Shown here piece by piece: positions 22,085-34,608 of a DNA stretch of 42,751 bases (position 1 is the stretch's first letter; each line of letters starts with the position of its first letter). Source of the DNA: Chara braunii (taxonomy: Eukaryota > Streptophyta > Charophyceae > Charales > Characeae). The position numbers and the translations under genes are program-made. The stretch covers positions 735,015 through 777,765 of the forward strand of contig BFEA01000255.1 in assembly GCA_003427395.1 (NCBI GenBank), in the 5' to 3' direction. The notes below the pieces were generated by a model that saw only the letters and a program-made list of their open reading frames with translations, had not been told where the DNA came from and searched no databases.

Positions 22085-22160
22085 AGGGCCACGGCTGATT
22101 CAGAGTCGTGACTGTATGTCTACATTTCATGGTGTGCCAACTTAGCTGGGCTCATTCGTG
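22085..22160 (-). mobile_element. Degenerate SINE head
   Basis: On the minus strand CAGCTAAGTTGGCACACC followed by ATGAAATGTAGAC resembles the head of the SINE at 29593-29742 (TAGCTGAGTTGGTACACC then TTGAAATGCAGAC). The B box is lost. Confidence 0.4.
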
Positions 22161-22399
22161 CGCGCGTACTCCTGCAAAATGCACGGTGCCGACACGAACA
22201 GCGATACCCGACCCGACAGGGTGTTTTGTGCTCGGAACCCCAACCCACTGCCCTTTATAAAGACCCCAAAAAAAAAAAAAAACGATTTAATCAATGCCCT
22301 ATTTTTGTTGGGACACATGCACACCTACTGAACTACTGGCCCCACACTCGTGTCTACTGGGCCAACGGCCGCCTCCCTCTCTGTGATTTGCACCTATTT

Positions 22400-23360
22400 A
22401 CCCCATGCAACGTGCCCCTCCCTTTTTCCACCTTGCCAACCTCAGAGGTCGCAAAACCATTTATTTTCCTACCCATATCCGACCCACGTAAACACAATTT
22501 GTTTTACCCAGACCCAGCCCACCCACGCTAATTTATTTTTTTTTCTACCCGTACCCAGCCCACCCAGGGTGATTAAAACATTGTCTATTCATACCCAGCC
22601 ACACCCAGGCCAAATTTTCGTTCATCCGCATCCAGCCACACCCGAACCCAGTATTCATCCACCCGCGCCCAGCCGTACCTCTGCCCAAAATTTTCCACCC
22701 AGGCTTAGTTTTTATCTTTATTTCAAACCTAGGCCTTAAAGTTTGCATGTCGGATTCTACCACTTCCAATTTTGGCAGTGGCAATGGGTCAGTGGCTGGG
22801 GATACTCACAGTAATACTTTCTTGTCAACATTAGGGCCAGATTTCGATGGATCTGACCACAATTATGGCCAGAGCCTGTAAGTGAATGTCGTATTCCCTA
22901 AGATGAAACGACTAGGGCCAGGCCGAATTAATAGTACGGCCTGGCCCTAGTACTACCTCGGCCCTAAGATGAACGACAGACGGCCAGAGGGAAATTTATA
23001 CTAGGGGCACACCCCACTAGTACCACTATTTCCCAGTGAAGAAAAGGGCTCAGGCCTGGCCCTAATACTACCTAGGCTTGCCTAATATGTCTAGTATGCC
23101 AACAGGACTTGGGTCACCCGTGCAAAACCTCTACCCAGCCGTACCCGGAACCAGGGCAAACCTTTGCCCAGCCGTAACCGTCCAGGCACTGTGTCAACAC
23201 CCAGCCCCACCCATACTACAGTTTGCTGCCCCGGCCATATCCCCCCCTCAGATGTCCAGACCCAGCTGCCCCGGTGCATACTAATCATGCCATACCCGCA
23301 CCCGTCCAGAACTGTCAGGTAGAGCTGGGTACGGTCGGGTCGGGTCACGGCCACCCAATG
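22400..23360. repeat. Degenerate ACCCAGCC-rich repeats and a short palindrome
   Basis: 22440-22740 and 23100-23350 are imperfect repeats of TACCCGTACCCAGCC-like units. Between them lies the perfect inverted repeat CTAGGGCCAGGCCG (22912-22925) / CGGCCTGGCCCTAG (22937-22950) with an 11-nt loop; half of it recurs near 23056. No gene. Confidence 0.7.
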
Positions 23361-25200
23361 TCAACCTCTGGCGCACCTCCTCGCCCAAAAGAAGAAATCA
23401 AAATGGAAAACAAAAGAAGCACGGAAATACGGAAATAAAAGCAAACAAAGCGAACTACTCCCATTCGACAGCACTGACAGAAAACCGAGTCTGTGAAGCT
23501 GTCAATAGCGGAGGCGTGTGGATCTGCATACGCTTATCGTACGTCTCCCCGCATTGACCAGGGAAAAAGGTCTCATGTGTCGCAAAGAGTGTGGTGAGCA
23601 ACGACACCCGCCGCCCGAAACTTTTGAGAATATATGGTTTGAGATTTTAATTCAATTCAGTTGTGCAATCACTGCCAATCAGCTCGATGCATGCTGTATT
23701 CTACTCAAATAATAGTCAAATCTGATTTCTCGAGCAATCTAGATTGGCAACATCACAGTTACATCAGACTTAAAAAAAAAGAAATTAAATTGTTGTGTAA
23801 GAGACAGTAAGACACATTACTGTACCTGATTTCAAAATTCAACGATCATATCGAGACCACTTCGACCAGTTTGATGTCATGCTTGTCCATCAGGGCCAAC
23901 TCCGGACCATGTCAACAAACCTGTTTCAAATGGAGTTTTTGGCACTTTTTGCTTCGATCTTCAGCTTCTTTACCGAGATCTGGACCCTGCCTAAAAAGCC
24001 TTCTCTTCTCTGAAGTTCTGACCAAATCTTCTATATCTGCGACATCATCACCTTCTGCAAGGAACGGATACCCACAGAAGCATCATTTGGCTTCTATTCT
24101 GCTACCCACAATAGCGCAACCACGGCCTCATCTGTTGATCTGTTCACAATGCTATATGTGTTCTTTCTTGGCTAAAGTGCTGCAAAATAGACGAAGCATG
24201 AATGTGTTCAATCAACTTCAATGTCATGCGACAAGGAATTGTCGGGGCAGTGCACACATAGGTAGGCGACAATATGCGGCATGCAACAAGAAAGTGCAGC
24301 ACACCGATAAGCGGGGCTACAGAACTTCTGCCACATTGCGTGCCACAAGTAATCATCGCGTCAGCAGGAATGGAGAGACTGTGTGTCAGTCAGATGGAAT
24401 GCAACAAGGGATCCTCCACACAAATAGAAGGGACATTACACATTCCGCTATCGGAAGAGAGAACTGACCTGGTGTCAACACATTGATTTTGACTCAACGC
24501 TTTGCTTGCGCCGTGTGGCTGCTGTGCCTGCTTTTGCGGACTTAACCACATTCCTGCACAACTAATGCGTCCATAGCCATAGCCCGCAGCAAGGCGAATT
24601 GTAAGCACACATAGAAGGGGGATTGCAGACGACATCCAAACAAGAAATCGCCACCGCACTAAGAAGAGATGCTACAGAACCTGTCTCGGATCACGTGGCA
24701 CAAGTAAAATCATTGCCACACCAGGCTGCGACGTCACTGCGTGATCAACTGCAGGGTCAGAGTGTCAGACTGTCAGAGTGTCAGACTGCGATGTCACTGC
24801 GTGCATCAACAAGCCATCAAACAGAAAAGAGAGCGCAGAGTGGGCCTAATGCGACACAAGGGGTCGCAACAAGAAATCGATGACATGCCATTAAGGGAGA
24901 ATAGTGGACAAGTAGCCGTCACTGAGTTACCGCGCCAAGCAGGGAGACTGCAGAAGCTCATGTGTCATCATGTGTCAGTATGTCACCCAGCAAAGAAGGA
25001 AGACTGCAGAACCTTTTTTTTTGTTTTTTAAACTAAATTTAACTACTCTATTGAGTCTATTCTCTTCACTCATATACCTCACTCTCCCTACCCTCTTATC
25101 TAAGTCCAGTTTTCATGTATTGATCGTTGCAGTCTATCAACGGGTTGGCACTGGCATCCATCCGTGTCCGAGCACCGCAGCGCTTCTCATAACCCTGGCG
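23361..25200. other. Intergenic, no gene recognised
   Basis: 24200-24980 contains loosely repeated words (AACAAGAAA, CTGCGAYGTCACTGCGTG at about 24727 and 24786, tandem TCAGAGTGTCAGACTG at 24759-24786), but I see no domain, element terminus or RNA. Confidence 0.45.
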
Positions 25201-25204
25201 CGGG

Positions 25205-25545
25205 ATGGGTGATCCAAATCCCTACTACCACCACCAGCCAGGGGGCACAAGCCATCTATCTATCTCCGCTGGTGAGCCCGAAGTGCGCCGCAGGAGGCCG
25301 CGGGGAGTCCAATCGATGCCGTGGATCATCGGACCGACTCCAAACTTCTTTGTCACTTGTGCATTAAACAAAAGGAATTCTCACTGCACCAAGAATTGGG
25401 AAAGCCTGAGTAATACGTCGACCTTCTCTTTTTTTTTTTTCTGAATACGTCAACCTTCTTAGGTGTGTCAGTCGGCATTAAAAATAAGTAATTCTCACTT
25501 CACCAAGAATTGGAACAGCCTGAGCAATACTGAATACAAAGTAGT
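25205..25545 (+). repeat. ~113-bp tandem duplication within an unrecognised ORF
   Basis: AATTCTCACT-CACCAAGAATTGG followed by AGCCTGAG-AATAC occurs at about 25376-25421 and 25489-25533. An ATG frame at 25205-25444 gives MGDPNPYYHHQPGGTSHLSI, then a basic RRRRPRG segment and the duplicated NSHCTKNWESLSN block. I do not recognise it. It could be a transposon ORF or a chance frame. Confidence 0.5.
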
Positions 25546-25693
25546 GTTCCCACCTTGCAATCAATTCTATTTTACCTGGAATGCCGACAAGCATGCAATG
25601 TCTCCGCTTCCACGGTCTACACTTCGCACCTGGTCAGTTAGCAAACAGAACCAGGAACGAGTGCTCATTCGCAGTGCCAGCAAAAAAGCAAGG

Positions 25694-25695
<2 letters not shown>

Positions 25696-25737
<42 letters not shown>

Positions 25738-25739
25738 AC

Positions 25740-25801
<62 letters not shown>
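25696..25801. repeat. Long poly(A) tracts
   Basis: About 40 A's, then TAACC, then about 60 A's (25741-25801). GCAAGGAT flanks both sides (25687-25695 and 25801-25809), as a short target duplication might, so this may be a retroposon tail or a slippage-prone assembly join. Confidence 0.8.
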
Positions 25802-25807
<6 letters not shown>

Positions 25808-26505
25808 ATCATTTCCTGCAGCAAAGTAGGTCAACCCTGCACACAGCTGAAATCACCAAAAGATGGAAAGATTCACATAATTTCACAACAAGCAGTCAAA
25901 GAGCAACAGCAAGATTTACATTCACCTCAACGAAAGAAAGAATCTGATCCAAAGCACCGACATTTATTGTTACCTGCTTCCGAAGAATAAACAAGAGGGA
26001 AACACTTCTATACTACATGTCCTAGAAACTTCAAATCAATTCCATGCAGCCACTGTGCTTGCAATACTCTATCCTCCGAAGAATCAACTAGAGAAGGTGA
26101 AAAAGGAAGGGTCCGGTGCATAAATTGAAAAAAAAAAAGGAAAAACGAGAAGGGAAGAAGACGAAATATGCTCCGCAGAATTCCCCATCTCATCGCATCG
26201 GCAATATTTCTAACACCGGTGACAGCGACATATCAAAAATCTAACTAACAGGATGGTTGCCCACCGCTCACCATCATGACAACCCCCCTCCACCTAACAC
26301 ATGACTCTGTCCTCCATGACAGACTGCCAAAAGCATAGACAGCTCTCAATATTGCCGAGTGGGTACCGACGTTTGTGTTGGTAGATGTCAAGTCGGTACC
26401 CACCAACCATACGCCATTTCGAACGTACTAATACCGAGACAATACCTGCTGTCCCCATTTTATTTCCTCTTTGTTCTGTCGGTACACCTACCCCATGAAG
26501 TGAAG

Positions 26506-26508
<3 letters not shown>

Positions 26509-26586
<78 letters not shown>

Positions 26587-26587
26587 N

Positions 26588-26638
<51 letters not shown>
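26509..26638. repeat. Compound (TC)n-N-(CA)n microsatellite
   Basis: About 38 TC units, one N (26587), then about 25 CA units. Length is unreliable in a draft assembly. Confidence 0.97.
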
Positions 26639-26639
<1 letters not shown>

Positions 26640-28203
26640 GCACACAGACAATCTTTGTCTTACGTCAGTGCACACTTCCTCGGTTCACCTCGTTCTCCTC
26701 CTCGTACACACACACACACAAACATACACTCCTTCAGTCGCTCTCACTCGTTCACTCCCTCTCGCTTTCTCTCCGTGCATGTTTGTTTGTGTCTGCCTCA
26801 CAACCCTCTCTTACTGTCTCAAGATATGCCTGCCTCCTTATACTGCTCGCACTCCCCTTAGAGCTCAAAAGGCAAACCATCCTTGCTCTGGCAGCATTGA
26901 CTGGAGCGGTCTTTCCTTCCACAAAATGCACAAAGAAACATTACTCCATGCTTCCAACGAAGTAAATAATACGTCATCCACGTTCGAGCTATATCCTGCA
27001 GTGTTGTCATTGCATCACAACTCGCTGTTCGCAGACCCATAGACTCCCGAGCACAGATGACTGTCGCGACTTTCAGAGAAGACCAAAGATTGATGCAAGA
27101 AATGGGCAGAGCTGAGATGGCCAATGAGCTTTCGATGCGAAGGTTGTGGGTTTTGCTCAGACCTTGGCAGCCCAGCCCGCGCAACCAACGATTGTCAGAA
27201 AGTGACCAAAAGCTAAACTGAATCTGGAACCAGCACGTGGAAGGGGACGTATTTCCCCCGTGGGCTAAGGATTGGCATGATCAGGCAATGGGGTGTTGCT
27301 CACAGCAGAGAAAGGGAGAAATACAATTTGCCCGACAGCAGAGGGCAATATGTATAAATTCTACAGCAGAAGATCATTCGGTCATTCAATGCAGGTGGGC
27401 TCGCAGCTATATCAGGCAGAGTCGAGAAACAGGCAAGGCAAGGCTCCACAGTGCTCGTTGCTGACATGTCACGGCAACAATCCAGAGCATCACACCACAT
27501 GTGGAGGAACGCGCAGAAGAAAAAAGATGCGATAAAACTATTGAAAAGATATATTACCAAACTCCTATTCCACAATCAGCTCAGCTCCCCATGGCGAACA
27601 AACTGAACTGTCTAAGGGCATTTACTAACACCTGAAATTTCCTCCGAGCTCAGTCTGCTACGATTCAGTCAAAAAAGTGCTAGTGTGTGTGAGCGCACAT
27701 TCCAAGCTGATGAACTACGGTCGACTCTATCTTCTTCTGACTGCACTAAACTGGGCTCAAAGCAAGGAAGTTGAAAACAAATCACTTGAGACTCTGAGAC
27801 TTCTGCTAAAAAGCACAAAGACTCTGCTCTCCCAGTCGTCATCGCACGCATCTCCACCTCACCCCCCCTGTCACAGAGCACGTGAGCACCACATTACCAT
27901 ATCTTTTTGTCTCTTCTCACGTGGCAAGATAGACAGTCCCCGGAAAAGGAACTGACGAACTACNCCCCCCCCCCCACCCACCCTCCCTCTCACACACACC
28001 AGAAAAAAAAAGAAAAAAAGAAACAGAAGATTGAAAAACTCTGCTGGCTATTTAGGTTCCTTGTCCTCTGTAGCACAAGAACCTCCATGTCCAGGCAACG
28101 ATTTTACTCACCTGAGAGTCAAGCGGCTGATCCACCACCTGTCTTCGAGCATTCGCCTTTTTTATTCCCATCCTCGTCAATCCAACAACTCTTTCATCTC
28201 ACA
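26640..28203. other. Intergenic, no gene recognised
   Basis: A 108-codon minus-strand frame (27184-26858) has ordinary mixed composition but no domain I know and no clear splice sites. A single N sits at 27964 before a poly-C run. The region lies downstream of the transporter gene; no other exon was found. Confidence 0.45.
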
Positions 28204-28585
28204 CCCTCTCTCTCACTTCCCTGCGCTTCACGGCCATTCTTCCACCGTTCGCCTTTTTATTTGTCTTCTTCTTCTTGCTCTTCTTGGTGCAACGACTCTT
28301 TCGCTCACACAATCTCTTTCCTTCCCTCCTCAATCACCACCTCTCCTCCCTCCCTCCCTCTCATCACCTCTATCTCTGTCTCTTATACACATCTAGATGT
28401 GTATAAGAGACAGCCCTCTCTCTCACTTCCCTGCGCTTCACGGCCATTCTTCCACCGTTCGCCTTTTTATTTGTCTTCTTCTTCTTGCTCTTCTTGGTGC
28501 AACGACTCTTTCGCTCACACAATCTCTTTCCTTCCCTCCTCAATCACCACCTCTCCTCCCTCCCTCCCTCTCATCACCTCTATCT
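28204..28585. other. Assembly artefact: duplicated 172 bp around a Nextera mate-pair junction
   Basis: 28204-28375 and 28414-28585 appear to be the same 172-bp sequence. Between them is the 38-bp palindromic mate-pair junction (28376-28413), which contains AGATGTGTATAAGAGACAG and its complement. True sequence should contain one copy and no adapter. Confidence 0.97.
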
Positions 28586-28778
28586 TCTGTCAATCGCTCA
28601 CATTGTTTATTCTTCCCTACCTTGCTGCAGGAGCTCCTTTCCTTGTACACCCTTTCCTGTCCTTTCTTTGACTTTCTTCATCCTCTCTCTTCCTTCATTC
28701 ACCCCAGCTCCCCCCCCCCCAAACCAATCAAGTTATTTATCAATAAACCAGCAAAGACGCTGAACAAAAAAGCAGGGC

Positions 28779-30503
28779 TCATTTCGATCCCCTCTCTTCC
28801 TCTTCTGCATGATTCATCATCGACAGCAAAAGCGGACTGCTTTCATCATCTTCCTTGAGCTGGGGAATGCTTGATAACTGACTGCTCAGAATCGGCAATG
28901 ACGAGCCCTTCTTCAAGGCGCTTTCTTTCACCGACACATAAGAATATGTAATCATCCCGACAACTGCAATTAAAATCCCCATTATGTTCCGAGCGACCAC
29001 TGGTGTGCTGAAGAACACAAATCCAGCAGCGAGTACTAAGCAGGTCTTCATGTGACCGAGTACTTGGTACCTGTTACAGCGCACAATCCGTAATTGAAAA
29101 TTAATAAATTATTATACATCAAACCTGCAATTGCAAAGTTGCCCACCTTTTGGCGAGTACTTTTAAATCTTCTCCACCAATGGGCGTCGCTCCACTACTC
29201 TCGACATGCACAAAAGACAAAAATCATGCCGGTGCACCTTGCCATGTTCTACGGTAAGATTCACTTGCGTTTTGCGCATTTCGAGAGTAGTGGAGCGAGG
29301 CCCAATATCAATCGGGCCCCGTATTTTGTGCGGGTACGTGATACTATTATGTAACCGATCGAAACGCAATCCACATCCAACTGACACATTCCCATTCACG
29401 CATGCAATTATGGAGTACACCTGGAGAGAGCAAACCGCACACAAACCATATGATGAGGAATACACGGCGGAAGCTCCAAATCCAAAAATAGAATTGAATT
29501 ACTTAATTCTTTTGATTACCGTCCTTCCGCAACTCAATCAGCCACGCGAAATTCCAAGAATCACAACCGCGTTGAAAACAACCCCGAAATACTTCTTTTG
29601 TTTTATAAAAGGGCAACGGCCATGAGATATCATCATTGAGCTCACTGGGCCTACCTTTTCCCCCCGAAATCTGGGTTTGAACTTGGGTCTGCATTTCAAC
29701 AATTGGTGGGTGTACCAACTCAGCTAGGCCCATTGGTACAACCTCGAACAACTTAAAATTTAAAAACAAATTTCAACGAAGCTTCCAAGAGACTTTTGAC
29801 TTCTTCCTTACTCTGCCTCAAACCCTGACTATGGCGACTCTCCAACCCAGCACCCAGCCAAACGATCCTGCAGATCGCCAGCACTCCCTCCCTAGATCAA
29901 GCGCTCAGTCAGCAGATACCCAAATCCTCAACTACTGAAGATCCAAATCCTCAACTACTGAAGAGTCGCTTATCAGACGGGAGCACCAGCTCCCGGGATG
30001 AAGACGAAGATATACTTCGAAGCAGAAGAAGATGAGCTGCCTCGAAGAATGGTCGGTAGCGCCTAACCTCAACAGCACCAATGCGATGAAACTGCCCACA
30101 GCACCCGAACCCTGTGTCCAGTGCTGCTCCCACAGAACTCGCTCGACCGCAGCTATGGAGCGCCAAGCAGCAGCGAGGAGAAGCTGCATCCTACTGGTGC
30201 CAACATACTGGACCCGACCTAGCAGTCAACAAACCGAACGGCCCTGTGTTCTTCCAGTAACTGCGGTACCTGGTACCAGGCGAAAGTTGGGGCCTGGGAA
30301 ATGAGTATTTAATAATTTAACTACTTTGCAGATAAGTCCCCATAGGGCCTCGGCCTTTGTCAGCGACTAGTTAGGGCCCGGAACATGAGAAAATTACAAA
30401 ACGGGCCCTACTTAGTGTTACAGTTCGCTGAAAAATCTGCAAGATGATTGCAATACTCTTTTCTGATTCTGGGTCAAAGCGGAGAAGCCAGCCCTCCCTC
30501 CAT

Positions 30504-30534
<31 letters not shown>

Positions 30535-30535
30535 N

Positions 30536-30624
<89 letters not shown>

Positions 30625-31568
30625 CGCGCGCTTTCTGTGCGTCTCGTGTGGGTGTGTGATACTCTATTCTCATTTCAGGACAAAGCAGAACAGCATAATG
30701 TGAGTAAAGTCTACCACTTTTCTGCGGGGTATTGCTAACTCTGGGCGACGTGGTGAGTCCTTATCCATCAGTCAGATGCATCGTGGTCAGACTGTCTGGG
30801 AAGACTGTCGGGGTTCAACGCCCTGATAAGTCGGTGAAAGTCCGACGAAACAGTCTGGCACAGTCATGCTTTTTTTTATACTGAACATGACAACACACAA
30901 ATTACATTGGGTCTTCGGCATGACCACTTTTCTTTGTATACTGCTGCCTCTTCATTGACCCAGAGAAATCGGTGATATCACAAAGTACATGACTACCATG
31001 CTAGCAATCGCCACTAAAAAAAAAACAAGGAAAATGTCACCCCCCCTGACAACATGCAGAAGAAGAGGAGTGAGAAAAAATCAGAGAGTTAGAAACTTAC
31101 GTGACTGGCGATGTCTTGCCAATAACCATGAATGTACTGAAGTTAACAGCCACTGATATAATACAAGTCAGAATAATACAGCCCTGCACTCCACCAACAC
31201 ACAGCCCACCACAAGACCATAAATGAGAACCAAACCTAGCCATCAAAAACAGCCATTACTAATTGCAGACAGAACCACCCGTTTTCCACCTAGATGAGAA
31301 GAACCAAAAATTGACAAAGCTTGTCCTTGTACTCTTATATGAAGTTGTATGTAATGAGCCCGTTCAGTATGAGAAGCTTTCACAATAGATCATGTAAGTC
31401 CCACCAATGCATTCAAATGGAACCACCCGCAATAGGGAAATGTCCAGAATCACTCAAGAATAGTCCATATACTCCCATCATAAGCAACACTAGATGACCT
31501 GTTGCGGCTTCGCTCCCAAAAGCAAATGCGTCAGGCGATGCACGAAGAGTGGAGGCAACCGACCGATG

Positions 31569-31649
<81 letters not shown>

Positions 31650-34534
31650 CTGTCTCTTATACACATCTAGATGTGTATAAGAGACAGCTCTACTCCAATC
31701 TAATTCCAATTTAATCTATCTAATCCAATCAGGTCCAATCCAATCCAATCAAACCCAGGGCGATACCCATGCTTGTGGGTGGGAAAGGAACCAGACTGGT
31801 ACTCCCCAGAATGGAAAGGGAGGCAGGTGGTTGAGGTCTTGTTTTATTCAAAAAGGGCAACGGCCTTGCGGTATCATCATTGAACTGCTGGGCCTGGGTA
31901 CTTCTGAAATATGTAATTTTGGTCATCTGACTGCATCTGGATTCGAACTTGGGTCTTTATTTCAACAGTTCATGGCTGTACCAACTGAGATAGGCCCGTT
32001 GGTATGGAAGAAAAAGAACAAAAGAAGCTAAAAAAGATGCGAATGACCACGATATAGGCCGCGGATCAAAGCGCAACTCGGAAAACAGGCAGACACAAGG
32101 AACCATGCAGCTCATGACATAGTGATTGATAAAACATAAGTGTGAGTCGACTGTAAACAAAGGGCACATTCACACTACTGTAGGGACCTTTTTTCAGCCG
32201 AGATTTCTTCAGCTGAGTCCACATGAAGTTCTTGATTTCTTCAACTGAGCCCACTTGAAGTTCTTTTCTTTTTTTGTTGAAGTTCTGGAAAGACATACTG
32301 CAAGTAGGCATGCCCTTATGGCCTCACCGCACTAAACACCAAATATACAAAATTGAGAACGTACCTCCAGCTGGCCAGCTGGAATGTGGAAGATACGCGG
32401 GCCATATTTTTTGTCGAGTGTGCATTTCCATTACGTGTGTGGTGCGGCAAGGCCCTTAGACCCCAACTGCAATCTATCACAGGCATGAACGAATTGGCCG
32501 AAGAACGTTTGATGCAAAACTCAAAGCACATTCGAGTCATGCAATTTGACGCTATGTACAAACTACTAGAAGCTTTGAATAGGATCTTACCACCACAGGG
32601 GGTGTGTACACAAAATCAAAAACTCTCTGTCCGCTGAGCACCTCGTCAACGAACGGCCCAGATATGAGCAAGGTGGCTGCCATGTATGGACAGGATTGAT
32701 ACAGGAGTTGTGTTGATGTGATCTGGTACGTCTTCTGTATGGTGCTAGTTGTCTGCAAACAGCAACATCAACACAACCAGGAAAGAGATTTGCGCCATAT
32801 AAAGTATTATAAACCCATCGCTTAGACTTATGTGCGACAGAAACTACATTCCAGACGAAGGACCAGATGCACAAAAACATGGGACAAAGAAAATGAACAA
32901 ACAAATTTTAATTGGCCCCAGCAAACAAACAAACAAACAAATTTAACAAACACAAAAACAAACTACATCAGCATCCAGGAAAGAGATTTGCTCGATATAA
33001 CGGTATAACCCCATCGCTTAGACTATGTGCGACAAGAAACTACATTATGGATCCAGAACAAAAAAAGCAGGTGCACAAAAACGTGGGACCCAAAAACATG
33101 AGCATGCAAATGTTAATTGCTCTCAGCAAACAAGCAACCAACCAAAGAAACAAAGAAACAAACACCAGTAGTCTGCAAACAGCAACACCAACAACCAGGA
33201 AAGTGATCTGCGTCACACACCCCATCACTTAGACTTCTGTGTGACAGTAACCACATTCTAGACCAAGAAGCATGCACAAAAGGCATGGGACAAAAACAAT
33301 GGACAAGCAAATTTTAATTGGTCGCCGCAAACAAAAAAAAAAAACAAAAAAAAAAAACCCTCCGTTTATTGATAAACGGATTGTAGCTTTGTGCACGCAT
33401 TTTGACGCTATCAGGGCATACTAGCGCTTTCCTGGATGTATCTGACTGTAATGACGGCCAGACCTAGATGCACCTGACTGCAATCACGTCCAGAGCTAAG
33501 TCCAAAAAGTCCTGTGCGTATGGCCTCATTTGGCTGGGAGCCTGTTTCCAGACACCCCCCCTGCATGCAACGCCCAACCACTCCCCCAGCTAAACGCCAT
33601 GGTCATAAACCCACTCCATGACATTCTCTTGTGAATCTCTCCATGATCATGGTCACATGCATCCAGAAAAGTCCCTGCGGAGGCCACGCCCAACAAAAAA
33701 AGGTTGCCCATCACCACTGTCCTACTCCACGGCATTCTCTTCTGAATCTGCCCATACTTATGGTCACATGCATCCAGGAAAGTCCCCCCGAAGGACATGT
33801 CCAACAAGAAAGTTGCCCACCAGCACTGCCAGCTAGCCGACACAAAAGAGGGACAAGTGGGACCACGAGGCACCGACAACCGTCTTTTTTCCGTCAGAAT
33901 GGCCGTCCATCCAGACCACGCCCAGCACACACAGTTGGCTGGGCGAACCGTAGCCCCAACAGACCAGAAAAAAACAGGGAGGACCTGCGACATATGGGTC
34001 CGTTTTTTTTTTTTTTTTTTGGTTCCTGAAATCATATGGTAGCATTTCCAGAAGCCATAGATCGATGCAAAATTTCCTGCCACTTGTCGGACGTCAACTT
34101 GTCGGACGTCAGGCTTGACTGACGGCAAATCCGGTCGATGTGTGACCTGCGACATAGTGTTACACCGGACTGCAGGAACCATGAACAAAAGACACAGTCA
34201 GGACATCCGTTGAAAATTGGAACAATGTAGAGAAGATTTAGCATGGGCCCTGCACAGGGCCATGGATGACACACATAAATCGAAAAATGGTCCATATTAA
34301 AAAAAACAAAAAAGAACAAAAACAATAAACAAATTTAACAAAAAGATTTTGAAAACAAAGAAAACCTTAAGTAGACTGCTGATGCTTACTATTTGTGCAA
34401 TGCACGTCGTTACAAGAGCAAGTGCAGAGATGACTGTTCCCATAAAGTTCAGCTCGAAGTCTGTCACAGTCGCGATCCCAACGCCAAAGAGCAGCAGAAG
34501 CAATGAAAGCTTGACATTGATGCTAGAAGATTGA

Positions 34535-34608
<74 letters not shown>

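Noticed and set aside
23871-24467. 198-codon plus-strand ORF
   Set aside because: No recognisable domain, no splice sites or flanking coding signal; composition is not distinguishable from surrounding sequence.
28376-28413. Perfect 38-bp palindrome as a regulatory or transposon end
   Set aside because: It is the Nextera mate-pair junction adapter, present twice in the window, with duplicated flanks.
32751-33333. CRISPR-like array
   Set aside because: Repeats are about 210 bp, diverged and directly adjacent, with no short identical repeats and no spacers; the context is eukaryotic.
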